DNA from: an uncultured Pseudomonadales bacterium
GTDB lineage: Bacteria > Pseudomonadota > Gammaproteobacteria > Pseudomonadales > Azotimanducaceae
Reading direction: 5' to 3'
Length of the DNA: 64,000 bases
Assembly: GCA_958296025.1 (NCBI GenBank)
Contig: OY282430.1
Coordinates: 744,001 to 808,000 of the forward strand
The stretch's first letter is position 1. The number at the start of each line of letters is the position of its first letter. Both the position numbers and the translations under genes were made by a program. Below, piece after piece: positions 51,726 through 61,300 of this stretch. The notes beneath the pieces are model-generated. The model saw only the letters and a list, made by a program, of their open reading frames with translations, was not told where the DNA came from and did no database searches.

Positions 51726-54294
51726 ACGGCGGGATCGAAACGGCGCTGGTATGTTTCCATTACTTGACAGAGTTTCGCGGGTTTGCGTGGGCTCTCCCTG
51801 CTGCAACACTCGTCCCGATGAGATCGTGGAAGCAGCGCGAGAAAAGGTAGAGACCGATCCAAAACGAATACAACCAGGCCGTCAGAAAATGAGGGGATAC
51901 TTGAGGGTTGGGGCACTATTGGGGGCGTTTGGCTTCCGCGTGTCCCAAGTTCCGCATCCGGTTTGGGCCCTCGCCGTATGCGCGGTCTTCACCGCGGTGG
52001 GAGTCGCTGTCCTCGACGACTACGGCGTATCGTGGGACGAGTTCCTTCAGCGCGAAATTGCACTGGAGACGATCAGCTACGTTCTCGGCCAAGACGACGA
52101 ACTTCTGAGCAATCACGATAGGAGGAGAAATCACCTCAAGTTTTACGGCACGGCATTCGAGATGCCGCTCTTGATTGTCGAGCGCGTCCTGGGACTGCAA
52201 GACGACACCCGCGCCATCTTGCTTAGCCGCCACATCCTGAGCCACCTGTTCTTCATAGCGGGTGGCTTCTTCTGCTATTTGCTGACACGCCGGCTGTTCG
52301 GCAGTACGGCCATCGCGCTGTTCGCTATGCTGCTGTTCCTGCTGCACCCTCGACTGTACGCCGAGTCCTTCGTCAACACCAAAGACCTGCCCCTGACCGC
52401 CATGTTTATGGTCGCCCTGTTCCTGACTCACCGGGCTTTCAGCAAAGATACCGTGGGAGCGTTCCTGCTGTGCGGCCTGGCAGTCGGCATTCTCATCAAC
52501 ATTCGCATCTTGGGCGTGGTCTTGTTCGCCGCCGTGCCTGCCGTACGCGCTCTGGACTTGCTCTTTGACTCTGGGGGAGTGGGTAGAAAACACGCATTAA
52601 TCACCGGCAGCGTGTTCGCCCTGGCAGCAATGTTCGCCCTTTACGCCACCCTTCCCTACCTCTGGGCTAACCCCATCGAGCGCACAGTCGAGATGTTCGT
52701 CACGCTGTCCCATCATCCGACGGCGTTCCGCATATTATTCCAAGGCGAGCTGATAATGGGAGACGATCTGCCGCCTCATTACATCCCAACTTGGGTCGCC
52801 ATTACGACCCCGCCGGTCGCGCTCCTGCTGGGCGTTGCCGGAATAATCGCCGTCCTCCGGCGCGGCTGGGCCAATCCCTGGGACCTCCTGCGCCACGCCG
52901 ACCGGAAATTTGGCTTCCTGCTAATCGGCTGCCTGCTTATGATTTGGGTCGCCGTCGTCGTGGTTACTCCCACAATGCGCAGCGGATGGCGAGTGACGTA
53001 CTTCCTCTACGCGCCGTTTTGCGTGCTGGCGGCGTTCGGGCTGCATTGGCTGGCCTCTGTCTCGGGGCGTACAGTCGTCCGCGCGGTGGCCTACACCCTC
53101 GTGGGAGTGGGTATTCTCATCGTTGTCCTGCAAATGGTTCGGATTCATCCCTATCAGCAAGCATATTTCAATTTCCTGGTGGACCGGGAAACGCCGGGGC
53201 GCCTCGGCGACCAGTATCCTCTGGAATACTGGGGGACTGCTTACCTGGACGGTCTACGCTATCTGACGGAGACGTATCCAGACTCACATATACATGTGTG
53301 GGGTAGTTTTACAGGGCATAACCTTCGGAATCGTGCGTTTCTTCCAGAGTCAGCCCGGCAGAAAATAGTGATCAAAGGCGAAGGAGAGACCATCGGTGAT
53401 TTCTACATCACCAACCACTTTAACATCATCACTCACGGAGCTGTATTTGCTCCTATCGTCCACCGCCGCGAGGTGTATAACAACCCGATCCTGAGCGTTG
53501 CCGCCCTCGACCTGTCAGCGGCGGACGATACCACCGCCGACGCCTACCGGCAAATCTACCGGGATGCGGTGACCGGTTCCCCGGTGGCCAGCGGCAGTGG
53601 CTTTGACGTGTACCACAACGAATCGGAAAAAACGCTGACTTACGTCAACGAATCCTGTGAACCCAAGGACGTATTCAACCGTTTCGTGCTTTCCCTGATT
53701 CCGTTTGACGCGAACAATTTACCGGTATATGTCAAGCAGAAGGGCAGGAATCGGCGCACTCTGTATTTCGACTTTGGCGAGAAGGGTGTAAAGTTTGACG
53801 GAAAATGCTTAATGGTCTTTCAGCTCCCTGAGTACCCCATCCTCCAGATTAGTATAGGTCATCGGCTCGGCGGCCGGGACCATTTTTGGGGAAATACCGC
53901 CGAATTGAGGTATGCGGCAAGAATAATCGAAGCTGCCGGCGAGCCGGTTATCCGCTCCGACTGGGACGTGTATCTCGTTGAAGACAGCCTCATCTACGTC
54001 AAGGACCCATGCAGCCCGGAGGACGTTGAACCCGAATTCTTCCTTCACGTGGATCCGGTTGACATGAACGACCTCCCCAACCACCGCAAGCAGCACGGCT
54101 TCGACGGCTTCAACTTTGTCTTCAGGAACCACCTTCTCATCAAGGAAGGAGCCTGCGTAGCGCGGCGCGAGCTGCCTGATTACGCCTACGCCATCGCCGC
54201 GGTCCGCACCGGCCAGTTCAACGGCGACGGCCAGATCTGGAACGGCGGCTTCGACCTCGCCGGGTCGGCGGGCGACGGGAAAGCCGTGCCGTGA
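51726..54294 (+). repeat. ~2.6-kb tandem repeat unit 2 (GT WDEF family)
   Basis: Direct repeat of 49154-51725. Differences visible to the eye include a 5-codon insertion (RRRNH) after NHD near 52120 and several substitutions near 53300-53450. Confidence 0.85.
51889..54294 (+). CDS. GT-C-type glycosyltransferase (WDEF family) with divergent and canonical IRTGQ domains
   Basis: An 801-residue close paralogue of 49317-51725. The catalytic-loop WDEFLQREIALETI is kept, with a short basic insertion (HDRRRNHLKFYGT) after it. The divergent domain (SGFDVYHNESE, NESCEPKDVF, GKCLMVFQLPEYP) begins near 568 and the canonical IRTGQ domain near 688. The canonical domain is almost identical to that of the neighbour, whereas the segment around VWGSFTGHNLRNRAFLPESA differs more, consistent with homogenisation of the 3' end. 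GTGA overlap with a stub at its end. Confidence 0.84.
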   Translation: MRGYLRVGALLGAFGFRVSQVPHPVWALAVCAVFTAVGVAVLDDYGVSWDEFLQREIALETISYVLGQDDELLSNHDRRRNHLKFYGTAFEMPLLIVERVLGLQDDTRAILLSRHILSHLFFIAGGFFCYLLTRRLFGSTAIALFAMLLFLLHPRLYAESFVNTKDLPLTAMFMVALFLTHRAFSKDTVGAFLLCGLAVGILINIRILGVVLFAAVPAVRALDLLFDSGGVGRKHALITGSVFALAAMFALYATLPYLWANPIERTVEMFVTLSHHPTAFRILFQGELIMGDDLPPHYIPTWVAITTPPVALLLGVAGIIAVLRRGWANPWDLLRHADRKFGFLLIGCLLMIWVAVVVVTPTMRSGWRVTYFLYAPFCVLAAFGLHWLASVSGRTVVRAVAYTLVGVGILIVVLQMVRIHPYQQAYFNFLVDRETPGRLGDQYPLEYWGTAYLDGLRYLTETYPDSHIHVWGSFTGHNLRNRAFLPESARQKIVIKGEGETIGDFYITNHFNIITHGAVFAPIVHRREVYNNPILSVAALDLSAADDTTADAYRQIYRDAVTGSPVASGSGFDVYHNESEKTLTYVNESCEPKDVFNRFVLSLIPFDANNLPVYVKQKGRNRRTLYFDFGEKGVKFDGKCLMVFQLPEYPILQISIGHRLGGRDHFWGNTAELRYAARIIEAAGEPVIRSDWDVYLVEDSLIYVKDPCSPEDVEPEFFLHVDPVDMNDLPNHRKQHGFDGFNFVFRNHLLIKEGACVARRELPDYAYAIAAVRTGQFNGDGQIWNGGFDLAGSAGDGKAVP

Positions 54295-54457
54295 ACGGCG
54301 GGATCGAAACGGCGGTGGTATGTTTCCATTACTTGACAGAGTTTCGCGGGTTTGCGTGGGCTCTCCCTGCTGCAACACTCGTCCCGATGAGATCGTGGAA
54401 GCACCGCGAGAAAAGGTAGAGACCGATCCAAAACGAATACAACCAGGCCGTCAGAAA

Positions 54458-54862
54458 ATGAGGGGATACTTGAGGGTTGGGGCACTATTGGGGGCGTTTG
54501 GCTTCCGCGTGTCCCAAGTTCCGCATCCGGTTTGGGCCCTCGCCGTATGCGCGGTCTTCATCGCGGTGGGAGCCGCTGTCCTCGACGACTACGGCGTATC
54601 GTGGGACGAGTTCTCTCAGCGCGCCCTAGCCTTGGAGACGGTCAGCTACGTTCTCGGCCAGAACGACGAGCTTCTGAAAGATCACGATAAGTTTTACGGC
54701 ACGACCTTCGAGATGCCGCTCTTGATTGTCGAGCGCGCCTTGGGACTGCAGGACGACACCCGCGCCATCCTACTTAGCCGCCACATCCTGAGCCACCTGT
54801 TCTTCATAGCGGGTGGCTTCTTCTGCTATCTGCTGATACGCCGGCTGTTAAGCGGGGATTGA
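54458..54862 (+). pseudogene. Truncated GT (WDEF family)
   Basis: Starts MRGYLRVGALLGAFGFRVSQ like its paralogues and stops after YLLIRRLLSGD, where FGSTVIALFAMLL is expected. The final codons come from a 17-bp IS1380-end scrap. Only the first two or three TM helices remain. Confidence 0.85.
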
Positions 54863-54864
54863 GG
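54848..54864. mobile_element. Right-tip scrap of an IS1380-like element
   Basis: TTAAGCGGGGATTGAGG differs by one base from the right end of the complete element (TTAAGCGGGGATTGGGG at 4345-4361). It lies exactly where the WDEF-family gene breaks and 12 bp before the next gene. Confidence 0.6.
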
Positions 54865-54876
54865 TTGAAAACCCCA

Positions 54877-57249
54877 ATGCAATACCTTCTCGAAAACAGG
54901 CCAATCCGAAAAGTCCCATATGTCGTGAACCCGTACAATGCCCTGTTTGTCCTGTTTATCGGCGGTATTCTGGCCTATGGTGCCGCCTTTGCCGGGTATC
55001 TGCTGGTCAATTTTGACCTGCTCAACCTGCTGCGGGATTTCGGCGATGATGCCTTCTACTACTTTCAGATAGCCTATCACCTGGCCGAGGGGAGGTTCTC
55101 CACCTTTGACGGCGGCATCACCCGAACCAACGGCTACCATCCGTTCTGGCTGCTGCTGATAACCCCTTTCTACTGGATGTTTGACAAGGAAGGGGCGCTG
55201 TTCGCCATCAAAGCCCTGGAGATAATGCTTATCGCTGGCGGGGTAGCCCTTATCGCGGTGGCCGCTCGGCTGGCCCGGCTGCCCTGTTATCTGCTGTTTG
55301 CCCTGCTGCCGATCCTCTACCAGCAGCGCGGCTTGCTTCGGGGCTTGGAGGCGGCCGCCGCGCTGTTTATGCTGGGGCTGTTGTTTCTGGCCTTGCTGCT
55401 CTACGCCCGCAACCCGGAGCGGCGGCGGTGGACTTGGCCGCTGGCCGTCGTAGCCTTTGCCCTGCCCTGGGTCAGGCTGGAGTATATCGCCATATCGCTG
55501 ACCGCCACGGCGGCGCTGCTGCTGATGGAGTGGTTGCGGCGGGAGCGGACGCCCGGCGCGTCCTGGCGGGCTGCATTGACTTCTATCCCAACCCGCCGAG
55601 CCTTTGCTCCAATAATCAGCGCCGTCGCCGGCCTCCTGACCTACTTTGCCTACAACAAGCTGGTGTTCGGCGGCATCGTGCCGGTGAGCGGGGCCATCAA
55701 GCGGGCGTGGTCGCAGGTCCGCTTTGAGGAGGAAGGGGGATACCGCCTGTTCCAGAACTTTCAGGCAGTCCGGCAAATCGACGTTTTCAATAATGAGACT
55801 CTGCTGACGGCGTTGGCAATCTGCGCCGGTTTCCTGCTGGTGGGGTGGCTGGCCGGCCGCTCCCGGAGCCGGGAGGACTGGTTGCTGCTAGCCTTTCTGG
55901 TGGGCGGGTTCAGCCTGGCGGTGGGGCATCTGGCTAAGTTCGCCCAGACCGTCCTTCAGGTGCATCCCAACTGGGGGGGTTATACTTGGTATTTCGCGCC
56001 GGCCTACCTGATGCTGGCGCTGGTTATTCCCGTCGGCTGCTACGTCGCCATTCACTTGCTGCGCCGTTTCATCGGGCCGCGGTCGGCGCGGGTGTCTAAT
56101 GTTTTAAGCGTGGTTATCCTAGTTGTCGGCGCGGTACTTCTATTTACTAAAGCGGACTTCGCCGGGCCGTTCCGGTATGTTGAAGAGCACAGCCAGTCAA
56201 CCCAATGGGGATGGGGGGTTGCTACCTATATGGGTATGCAGGTGGTGAACCGAGCGCCGGCCGAGGACAACGTGATTGGGTCGTGGGACGCCGGGGCTGT
56301 CGGGTATTTCTCCCGCTTTCCGGTGGTGAGCCTGGACGGGTTGGTCAATTCTTATGCCTATTTTCACGTTCACGCGGAAACATCTTATGCCTATTTTCAC
56401 GCGGAAACATACGTAGATCGGGACAGCAGGGCCACTTGGCAGGCAGACATCTATCGAGAATTGGGGATAACTCACCTTGCCAATCTCCGACCGACCAGCC
56501 ATTCGGAGGACACGATTCTGTTTGAGGGCCCGCCATTTTCCACCGTCAGAAAAACAGAACTCCAATTCATGCTCTGGTCGGTCGAACCGACGGAAGGCGC
56601 TGACCCGGCCGCCTGGTTTTGGCAAAGGATGGAGCCATCCTTTGACGCTCAGGCGGACGGCGTCGGGCTGGTGGTGGACGGGCGGGTAGTGCAGGCGTTT
56701 GCCCGGGGCTGCCCGCCGGGCGAGCTGGCAGTGTGGTCCTGGGCCGGACCAGGGGATGGAACGGCCGCCAAAGCCTGGACACAAACGCAAACCGGGTTGT
56801 GTGTGGACGCGCGCGTGCTGCCCCACAATGCACTCCCGCCGGTCAGGGTTGAAACAATGTCGGCAAGCGATTGGGCGTCGGGGCCGCTGGGTGGTGGCCA
56901 GCCGATCATCCGCTCCGACTGGGATGTGTATCTCGTCGAAGACAGCCTCATCTACGCCAAGGACCAATGCAGCCCGGAGGACGTTGAACCCGAGTTCTTC
57001 CTTCACATCGCCCCGGTTGACAGGAACGACCTCCCCAGCCATCGCCAGCAACACGGCTTCGACGGCCTCAACTTTGCTATCAGGAACCATCTCATCAAGG
57101 AAGGAGCCTGCGTAGCGCGGCGCGAGCTGCCTGATTACGCCTACGCCATCGCCGCGGTCCGCACCGGCCAGTTCAACGGCGACGGCCAGATATGGGCGGG
57201 CAGCTTCAACCTCGCCGGGTCGGCGGGCGACGGGAAAGCCGTGCCGTGA
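54877..57249 (+). CDS. GT-C-type glycosyltransferase (TFDGG family) with IRTGQ domain
   Basis: A 790-residue protein with N-terminus MQYLLENRPIRKVPYVVNPY, unlike the MNK/MGRW leaders. FGDDAFYYFQIAYHLAEGRF and TFDGGITRTNGYHPFW form the catalytic-loop region. The N-terminal two thirds are diverged from the other TFDGG copies, while the last 200 residues are nearly the same as theirs, as expected after 3' gene conversion. An internal duplication gives SYAYFHVHAETSYAYFHAET. The IRTGQ domain is residues 678-780. ATG 54877 has GAGG about 13 nt upstream; TTG 54859 is an alternative. GTGA overlap at the end. Confidence 0.85.
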   Translation: MQYLLENRPIRKVPYVVNPYNALFVLFIGGILAYGAAFAGYLLVNFDLLNLLRDFGDDAFYYFQIAYHLAEGRFSTFDGGITRTNGYHPFWLLLITPFYWMFDKEGALFAIKALEIMLIAGGVALIAVAARLARLPCYLLFALLPILYQQRGLLRGLEAAAALFMLGLLFLALLLYARNPERRRWTWPLAVVAFALPWVRLEYIAISLTATAALLLMEWLRRERTPGASWRAALTSIPTRRAFAPIISAVAGLLTYFAYNKLVFGGIVPVSGAIKRAWSQVRFEEEGGYRLFQNFQAVRQIDVFNNETLLTALAICAGFLLVGWLAGRSRSREDWLLLAFLVGGFSLAVGHLAKFAQTVLQVHPNWGGYTWYFAPAYLMLALVIPVGCYVAIHLLRRFIGPRSARVSNVLSVVILVVGAVLLFTKADFAGPFRYVEEHSQSTQWGWGVATYMGMQVVNRAPAEDNVIGSWDAGAVGYFSRFPVVSLDGLVNSYAYFHVHAETSYAYFHAETYVDRDSRATWQADIYRELGITHLANLRPTSHSEDTILFEGPPFSTVRKTELQFMLWSVEPTEGADPAAWFWQRMEPSFDAQADGVGLVVDGRVVQAFARGCPPGELAVWSWAGPGDGTAAKAWTQTQTGLCVDARVLPHNALPPVRVETMSASDWASGPLGGGQPIIRSDWDVYLVEDSLIYAKDQCSPEDVEPEFFLHIAPVDRNDLPSHRQQHGFDGLNFAIRNHLIKEGACVARRELPDYAYAIAAVRTGQFNGDGQIWAGSFNLAGSAGDGKAVP

Positions 57250-57287
57250 ACGGCGGGATCGAAACGGCGCTGGTATGTTTCCATTAC

Positions 57288-57317
57288 TTGACAGAGTTTC
57301 GCGGGTTTGCGTAGGCT
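57288..57317 (+). promoter_or_regulatory. Candidate sigma-70 promoter in WDEF-unit leader
   Basis: TTGACA at 57288-57293, an 18-bp spacer and TAGGCT at 57312-57317, about 95 bp before the GT start. The same TTGACA occurs at the equivalent point of units 1-3, where the second box is TGGGCT. It is a prediction from consensus only. Confidence 0.35.
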
Positions 57318-57412
57318 CTCCCTGCTGCAACACTCGTCCCGATGAGATCGTGGAAGCAGCGCGAGAAAAGGTAGAGACCGATCCAAAACGAATACAACCA
57401 GGCCGTCAGAAA

Positions 57413-60400
57413 ATGAGGGGATACTTGAGGGTTGGGGCACTATTGGGGGCGTTTGGCTTCCGCGTGTCCCGAGTTCCGCATCCGGTTTGGGCCCTCGCCG
57501 TATGCGCGGTCTTCACCGCGGTGGGAGTCGCTGTCCTCGACGACTACGGCGTATCGTGGGACGAGTTCTATCAGCGCGACATTGCCCTGGAGACGATCAG
57601 CTACGTTCTCGGCCAGGACGACGAACTTCTGAGCAATCACGATAAGTTTTACGGCACGACCTTCGAGATGCCGCTCTTGATTGTCGAGCGCGCCTTGGGA
57701 CTGCAGGACGACACCCGCGCCATCCTACTCAGCCGCCACATCCTGAGCCACCTGTTCTTCATAGCGGGTGGTTTCTTTTGCTATTTGCTGACACGCCGGC
57801 TGTTCGGCAGTAAGGTCATCGCGCTGTTCGCCATGCTGCTGTTCCTGCTGCACCCTCGACTGTACGCCGAGTCCTTCGTCAACACCAAAGACCTGCCCTT
57901 GGTCGCTATGTTCATGGTGGCCCTGTTCCTGACGCACCGGGCTTTCCGCAAAGATACGGTGGGGGCGTTTCTGCTGTGCGGCCTAGCCGTCGGCATTCTC
58001 ATCAACATTCGCATCCTGGGCGTGGTCTTGTTCGCCGCCGTGCTTGCCGTACGCGCTCTGGACTTGCTCTTTGATTCCTGGGCGGCGGTGGGTAGAAAAC
58101 ACGCCTTAATCACCGGCGGCGTGTTCGCCCTGGCCGCAATGTTCGTCCTTTACGCCACCCTTCCCTACCTCTGGGCCAGCCCCATTGAGCGCTCCGTCGA
58201 GATGTTTGCCACGCTGGCCCATCACCCGACCATGTTCCCCCAACTGTTCCAGGGCGAGTTGATAATGGGAAACGATCTGCCGGCCCATTACATCCCAACC
58301 TGGGTCGCCATTACGACCCCGCCGGTCGCGCTCCTGCTGGGCGTCGCCGGAATAATCGCCGTCATCCGTCGCGGCTGGGCCCATCCCCGGGACATCCTGG
58401 GCCACGCCGACCTGAAATTCGGCTTCCTGCTGATCGGCTGCCTGACTATGACCTTCATCGCAGTCGTCGTGGTTACTCCCTCAATGTACAACGGATGGCG
58501 ACATACGTACTTCCTCTACGCGCCGTTTTGCGCGCTGGCGGCGTTCGGGCTGCATTGGCTGGCCTCGGTCTCGGGGCGTGTAGTCGTCCGCGCGACCGCG
58601 TACACCCTCGTGGGAGCGGGTATTTTCCTCGTTGTCCTGCAGATGGTTCGGATTCATCCCTATCAGCAAGCCTATTTCAATTTCCTGGTGGACCGGGAAA
58701 CGCCGGGGCTCCTCGGCGACCAGTATCCTCTGGAATACTGGGGGACTGCTTACCTGGACGGTCTGCGCTGGCTGACGGAAACGTATCCAGACTCACTTAT
58801 ACACGTGTGGAGCAATAACGGGCATAACCATCGGAATCGCGCGTTTCTTCCAGAGTCAACCCGGCAAAGGATAGTGAGCAAAGTCGGGGGTAATGACTGG
58901 CATAAACATCGGGAGCGCGCGTTTCTTCCAGAGTCAGCTTGGCAGAGGACAGCCCTCAAAGGCGAAGGAGAGACCATCGCCGATTTCTACGTCACCAACC
59001 ACTATAACAACGACTTTAACAGAAGGAAGGTAGCGGTATTTGCTCCGATCGTCCACCGTCGCGAGGTGTATAACAACGCCGTCCTGAGCGTTGCCGCCCT
59101 CGACCTGTCGGCGGTGGACGACACCACCGCCGACGCCTACCGGCAAATCTACCGGGATGCGGTGGCCGGTTCTCCGGTGGCCAGCGGCAGTGGCTTTGAC
59201 CTGTACCACAACGAATCGGAAAAAACGCTGACCTATGTCAACGAATCCTGTGAACCCGAGGACGTAGCTAACCGTTTCGTGCTTTCCCTGGCTCCGGTTG
59301 ACGCGAACAATTTACCGGCATATGTCAAGCAGAAGGGACGGAATTGGCGCACTGTGTATTTCGACTTTGGCGAGAAAGGCGTAAAGTTTGACGGGAAGTG
59401 CTTGATGGTCTTTCAGCTCCCCGAGTACCCCACCGACCAGATTAGTGTGGGTCATCAGATCAACGGCCGGGGCCATTTTTGGGGAAACCTCACCGAATTG
59501 AGAGCGGTGGAAAGAATGGTCGAAGATGCCGGTGATCCGGTCATCCGCTCCGACTGGGACGTGTATCTCGTGGAAGACAGCCTCATCTACGTCAGGGACC
59601 CATGCAGCCCGGAGGACGTTGAACCCGAATTCTTCCTTCACGTGGATCCGGTTGACATGAACGACCTCCCCAGCCACCGCGAGCAGCACGGCTTCGACGG
59701 CTTCAACTTTGTCTTCAGGAACCACCTTCTCATTGAGGGAGGCGTCTGCGTAGCGCGGCGGGAGCTGACTGATTTCGCCTACGCCATCGCCGCGGTCCGC
59801 ACCGGCCAGTTCAACGGCGACGGCCAGATCTGGAACGGCGGCTTCGACCTCGCCGGGCCGTCAGGCGACGGGCAGGCTGCACCCACCTCGGTGCCGGCTC
59901 CTGACTCCGCAGCCACCTCGACGCCTGCCGCCAAAACGGTCGGGTTGTTCCTGAACGAGTCGGAGGCATTCGCCGGCTACACCTTATTTAATAGAATCCG
60001 AAGCAAGACGATTTACCTGATTGACAATCAGGGACGGGTAGTTCACAAGTGGGAATTGGATATCGAGAGCCTGTTCGCAAGGTTGCTGGAGAATGGAAAT
60101 CTGCTGGCAATGGTCGAATACTCGGACGGCGGCACGCGCCGCAGCGTGCGGGAAATTGACCGGAAAGGGAACATCCTTTGGGAATGCACTCAGGGCTATC
60201 CGCATCATGACTTCCTTAAAATGCCCAACGGGAATGTGCTGCTGCTATCCCTGCAACGTAAAACGGCCGAGGAGGTCATCGCTGCCGGCGCCAACCCTGA
60301 CTTCATCAGCGCTGATCGCTTGAGGGCACCGCATATTGTAGAAGCCCGCCCCACCGGGCCGGCAAGCTGCGAAACTGTTTGGGAATGGTCGATGTGGGAT

Positions 60401-61300
60401 CATCTGATTCAAGACTTTGACTCCAGCAAGGCGAATTTCGGGGTGGTGGCCGAGCATCCGGAGTTGATTGACCTCAACTTCCGCCTTTCCGAGGTGGCCG
60501 GCTTGGAGGCCCCTTTCGACTGGATACATAGCAACGGAATCGACTATAACCCGGAATTGGACCAGATTATGCTATCGCCGCGTAATTTGAGCGAAGTGTA
60601 TGTTATCGACCACAGTACTACCCGAGCCGAGGCGGCCGGCTCCAGCGGCGGAAATAGTGGCAAGGGGGGCGACCTGCTGTATCGCTGGGGTAACCCTCGC
60701 GCCTACCGCGCCGGGACGCCCGATGACCAGCAACTCTTCTGGCCGCATAATCCTCATTGGATCGCCCCGGGCCGGCCCGGGGCCGGAAACATCCTCATTT
60801 TCAACAATGGTATGGAGTTCCCGGATTTCCGGCGCGGTTATTCGTCGGTAGATGAGATTGCTCCGCCAGTGGACGGGGCCAGCTACCGGCTGGATCCCGA
60901 CCGGGCTTATGCTCCGGTCGAACCGGTATGGACTTATACCGCCCCAACGCCCAGCGACTTTTTCGCCCGTTATATCTCAGGAGCGCAGCGGCTGCCCAAC
61001 GGAAACACGCTGATTTGCGACGGGGTACAAGGTACGCTTTTCGAGGTAACGCCGGCCGGCAAAACGGTTTGGAAGTACGTCAACCCGATGACCAGCAACG
61101 GCCCCTTACATCAAGGCGAGTCGGTGCCGTTGGAACTATGGGGAGAAACTGGTCAAGAAAGGCCGGCTAATTGGGTGTACCGCGCTTACCGGTACGCGCC
61201 GGACTACCCGGGTCTGCAAGGGCTGGATTTGACTCCGGGTGAGCCAATCGAACTTTACTCCACATTCAGCCCGGCGGATGACGGGAACGCCGCACCGTGA
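57413..61300 (+). CDS. Fusion: GT-C-type glycosyltransferase (WDEF family), IRTGQ domains and arylsulfotransferase
   Basis: A single 1295-codon frame. Residues 1-560: WDEF-family GT (DEFYQRDIALETI). Near 480 an extra WHKHRERAFLPESAW duplicates NHRNRAFLPEST. A divergent IRTGQ domain starts near 593, a canonical one at 711-815 (SDWDVYLVEDS, RDPCSPEDVE, AAVRTGQF). A Pro/Ala/Ser/Thr linker (APTSVPAPDSAATSTPAAKT) leads into an arylsulfotransferase propeller at about 840-1280 (GYPHHDFLKMPNGNVLLLS, DWIHSNGIDYNPELDQIMLS, YRAYRYAPDYPGLQGLDL). The lipoprotein signal of free arylsulfotransferases is gone, so the GT acts as anchor. It ends in a short IRTGQ tail scrap (PADDGNAAP). Confidence 0.85.
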   Translation: MRGYLRVGALLGAFGFRVSRVPHPVWALAVCAVFTAVGVAVLDDYGVSWDEFYQRDIALETISYVLGQDDELLSNHDKFYGTTFEMPLLIVERALGLQDDTRAILLSRHILSHLFFIAGGFFCYLLTRRLFGSKVIALFAMLLFLLHPRLYAESFVNTKDLPLVAMFMVALFLTHRAFRKDTVGAFLLCGLAVGILINIRILGVVLFAAVLAVRALDLLFDSWAAVGRKHALITGGVFALAAMFVLYATLPYLWASPIERSVEMFATLAHHPTMFPQLFQGELIMGNDLPAHYIPTWVAITTPPVALLLGVAGIIAVIRRGWAHPRDILGHADLKFGFLLIGCLTMTFIAVVVVTPSMYNGWRHTYFLYAPFCALAAFGLHWLASVSGRVVVRATAYTLVGAGIFLVVLQMVRIHPYQQAYFNFLVDRETPGLLGDQYPLEYWGTAYLDGLRWLTETYPDSLIHVWSNNGHNHRNRAFLPESTRQRIVSKVGGNDWHKHRERAFLPESAWQRTALKGEGETIADFYVTNHYNNDFNRRKVAVFAPIVHRREVYNNAVLSVAALDLSAVDDTTADAYRQIYRDAVAGSPVASGSGFDLYHNESEKTLTYVNESCEPEDVANRFVLSLAPVDANNLPAYVKQKGRNWRTVYFDFGEKGVKFDGKCLMVFQLPEYPTDQISVGHQINGRGHFWGNLTELRAVERMVEDAGDPVIRSDWDVYLVEDSLIYVRDPCSPEDVEPEFFLHVDPVDMNDLPSHREQHGFDGFNFVFRNHLLIEGGVCVARRELTDFAYAIAAVRTGQFNGDGQIWNGGFDLAGPSGDGQAAPTSVPAPDSAATSTPAAKTVGLFLNESEAFAGYTLFNRIRSKTIYLIDNQGRVVHKWELDIESLFARLLENGNLLAMVEYSDGGTRRSVREIDRKGNILWECTQGYPHHDFLKMPNGNVLLLSLQRKTAEEVIAAGANPDFISADRLRAPHIVEARPTGPASCETVWEWSMWDHLIQDFDSSKANFGVVAEHPELIDLNFRLSEVAGLEAPFDWIHSNGIDYNPELDQIMLSPRNLSEVYVIDHSTTRAEAAGSSGGNSGKGGDLLYRWGNPRAYRAGTPDDQQLFWPHNPHWIAPGRPGAGNILIFNNGMEFPDFRRGYSSVDEIAPPVDGASYRLDPDRAYAPVEPVWTYTAPTPSDFFARYISGAQRLPNGNTLICDGVQGTLFEVTPAGKTVWKYVNPMTSNGPLHQGESVPLELWGETGQERPANWVYRAYRYAPDYPGLQGLDLTPGEPIELYSTFSPADDGNAAP

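Noticed and set aside
49154-61300. Regularly spaced repeats as a CRISPR-like array
   Set aside because: The repeats are whole genes of about 2.5 kb; no short repeat-spacer pattern exists.
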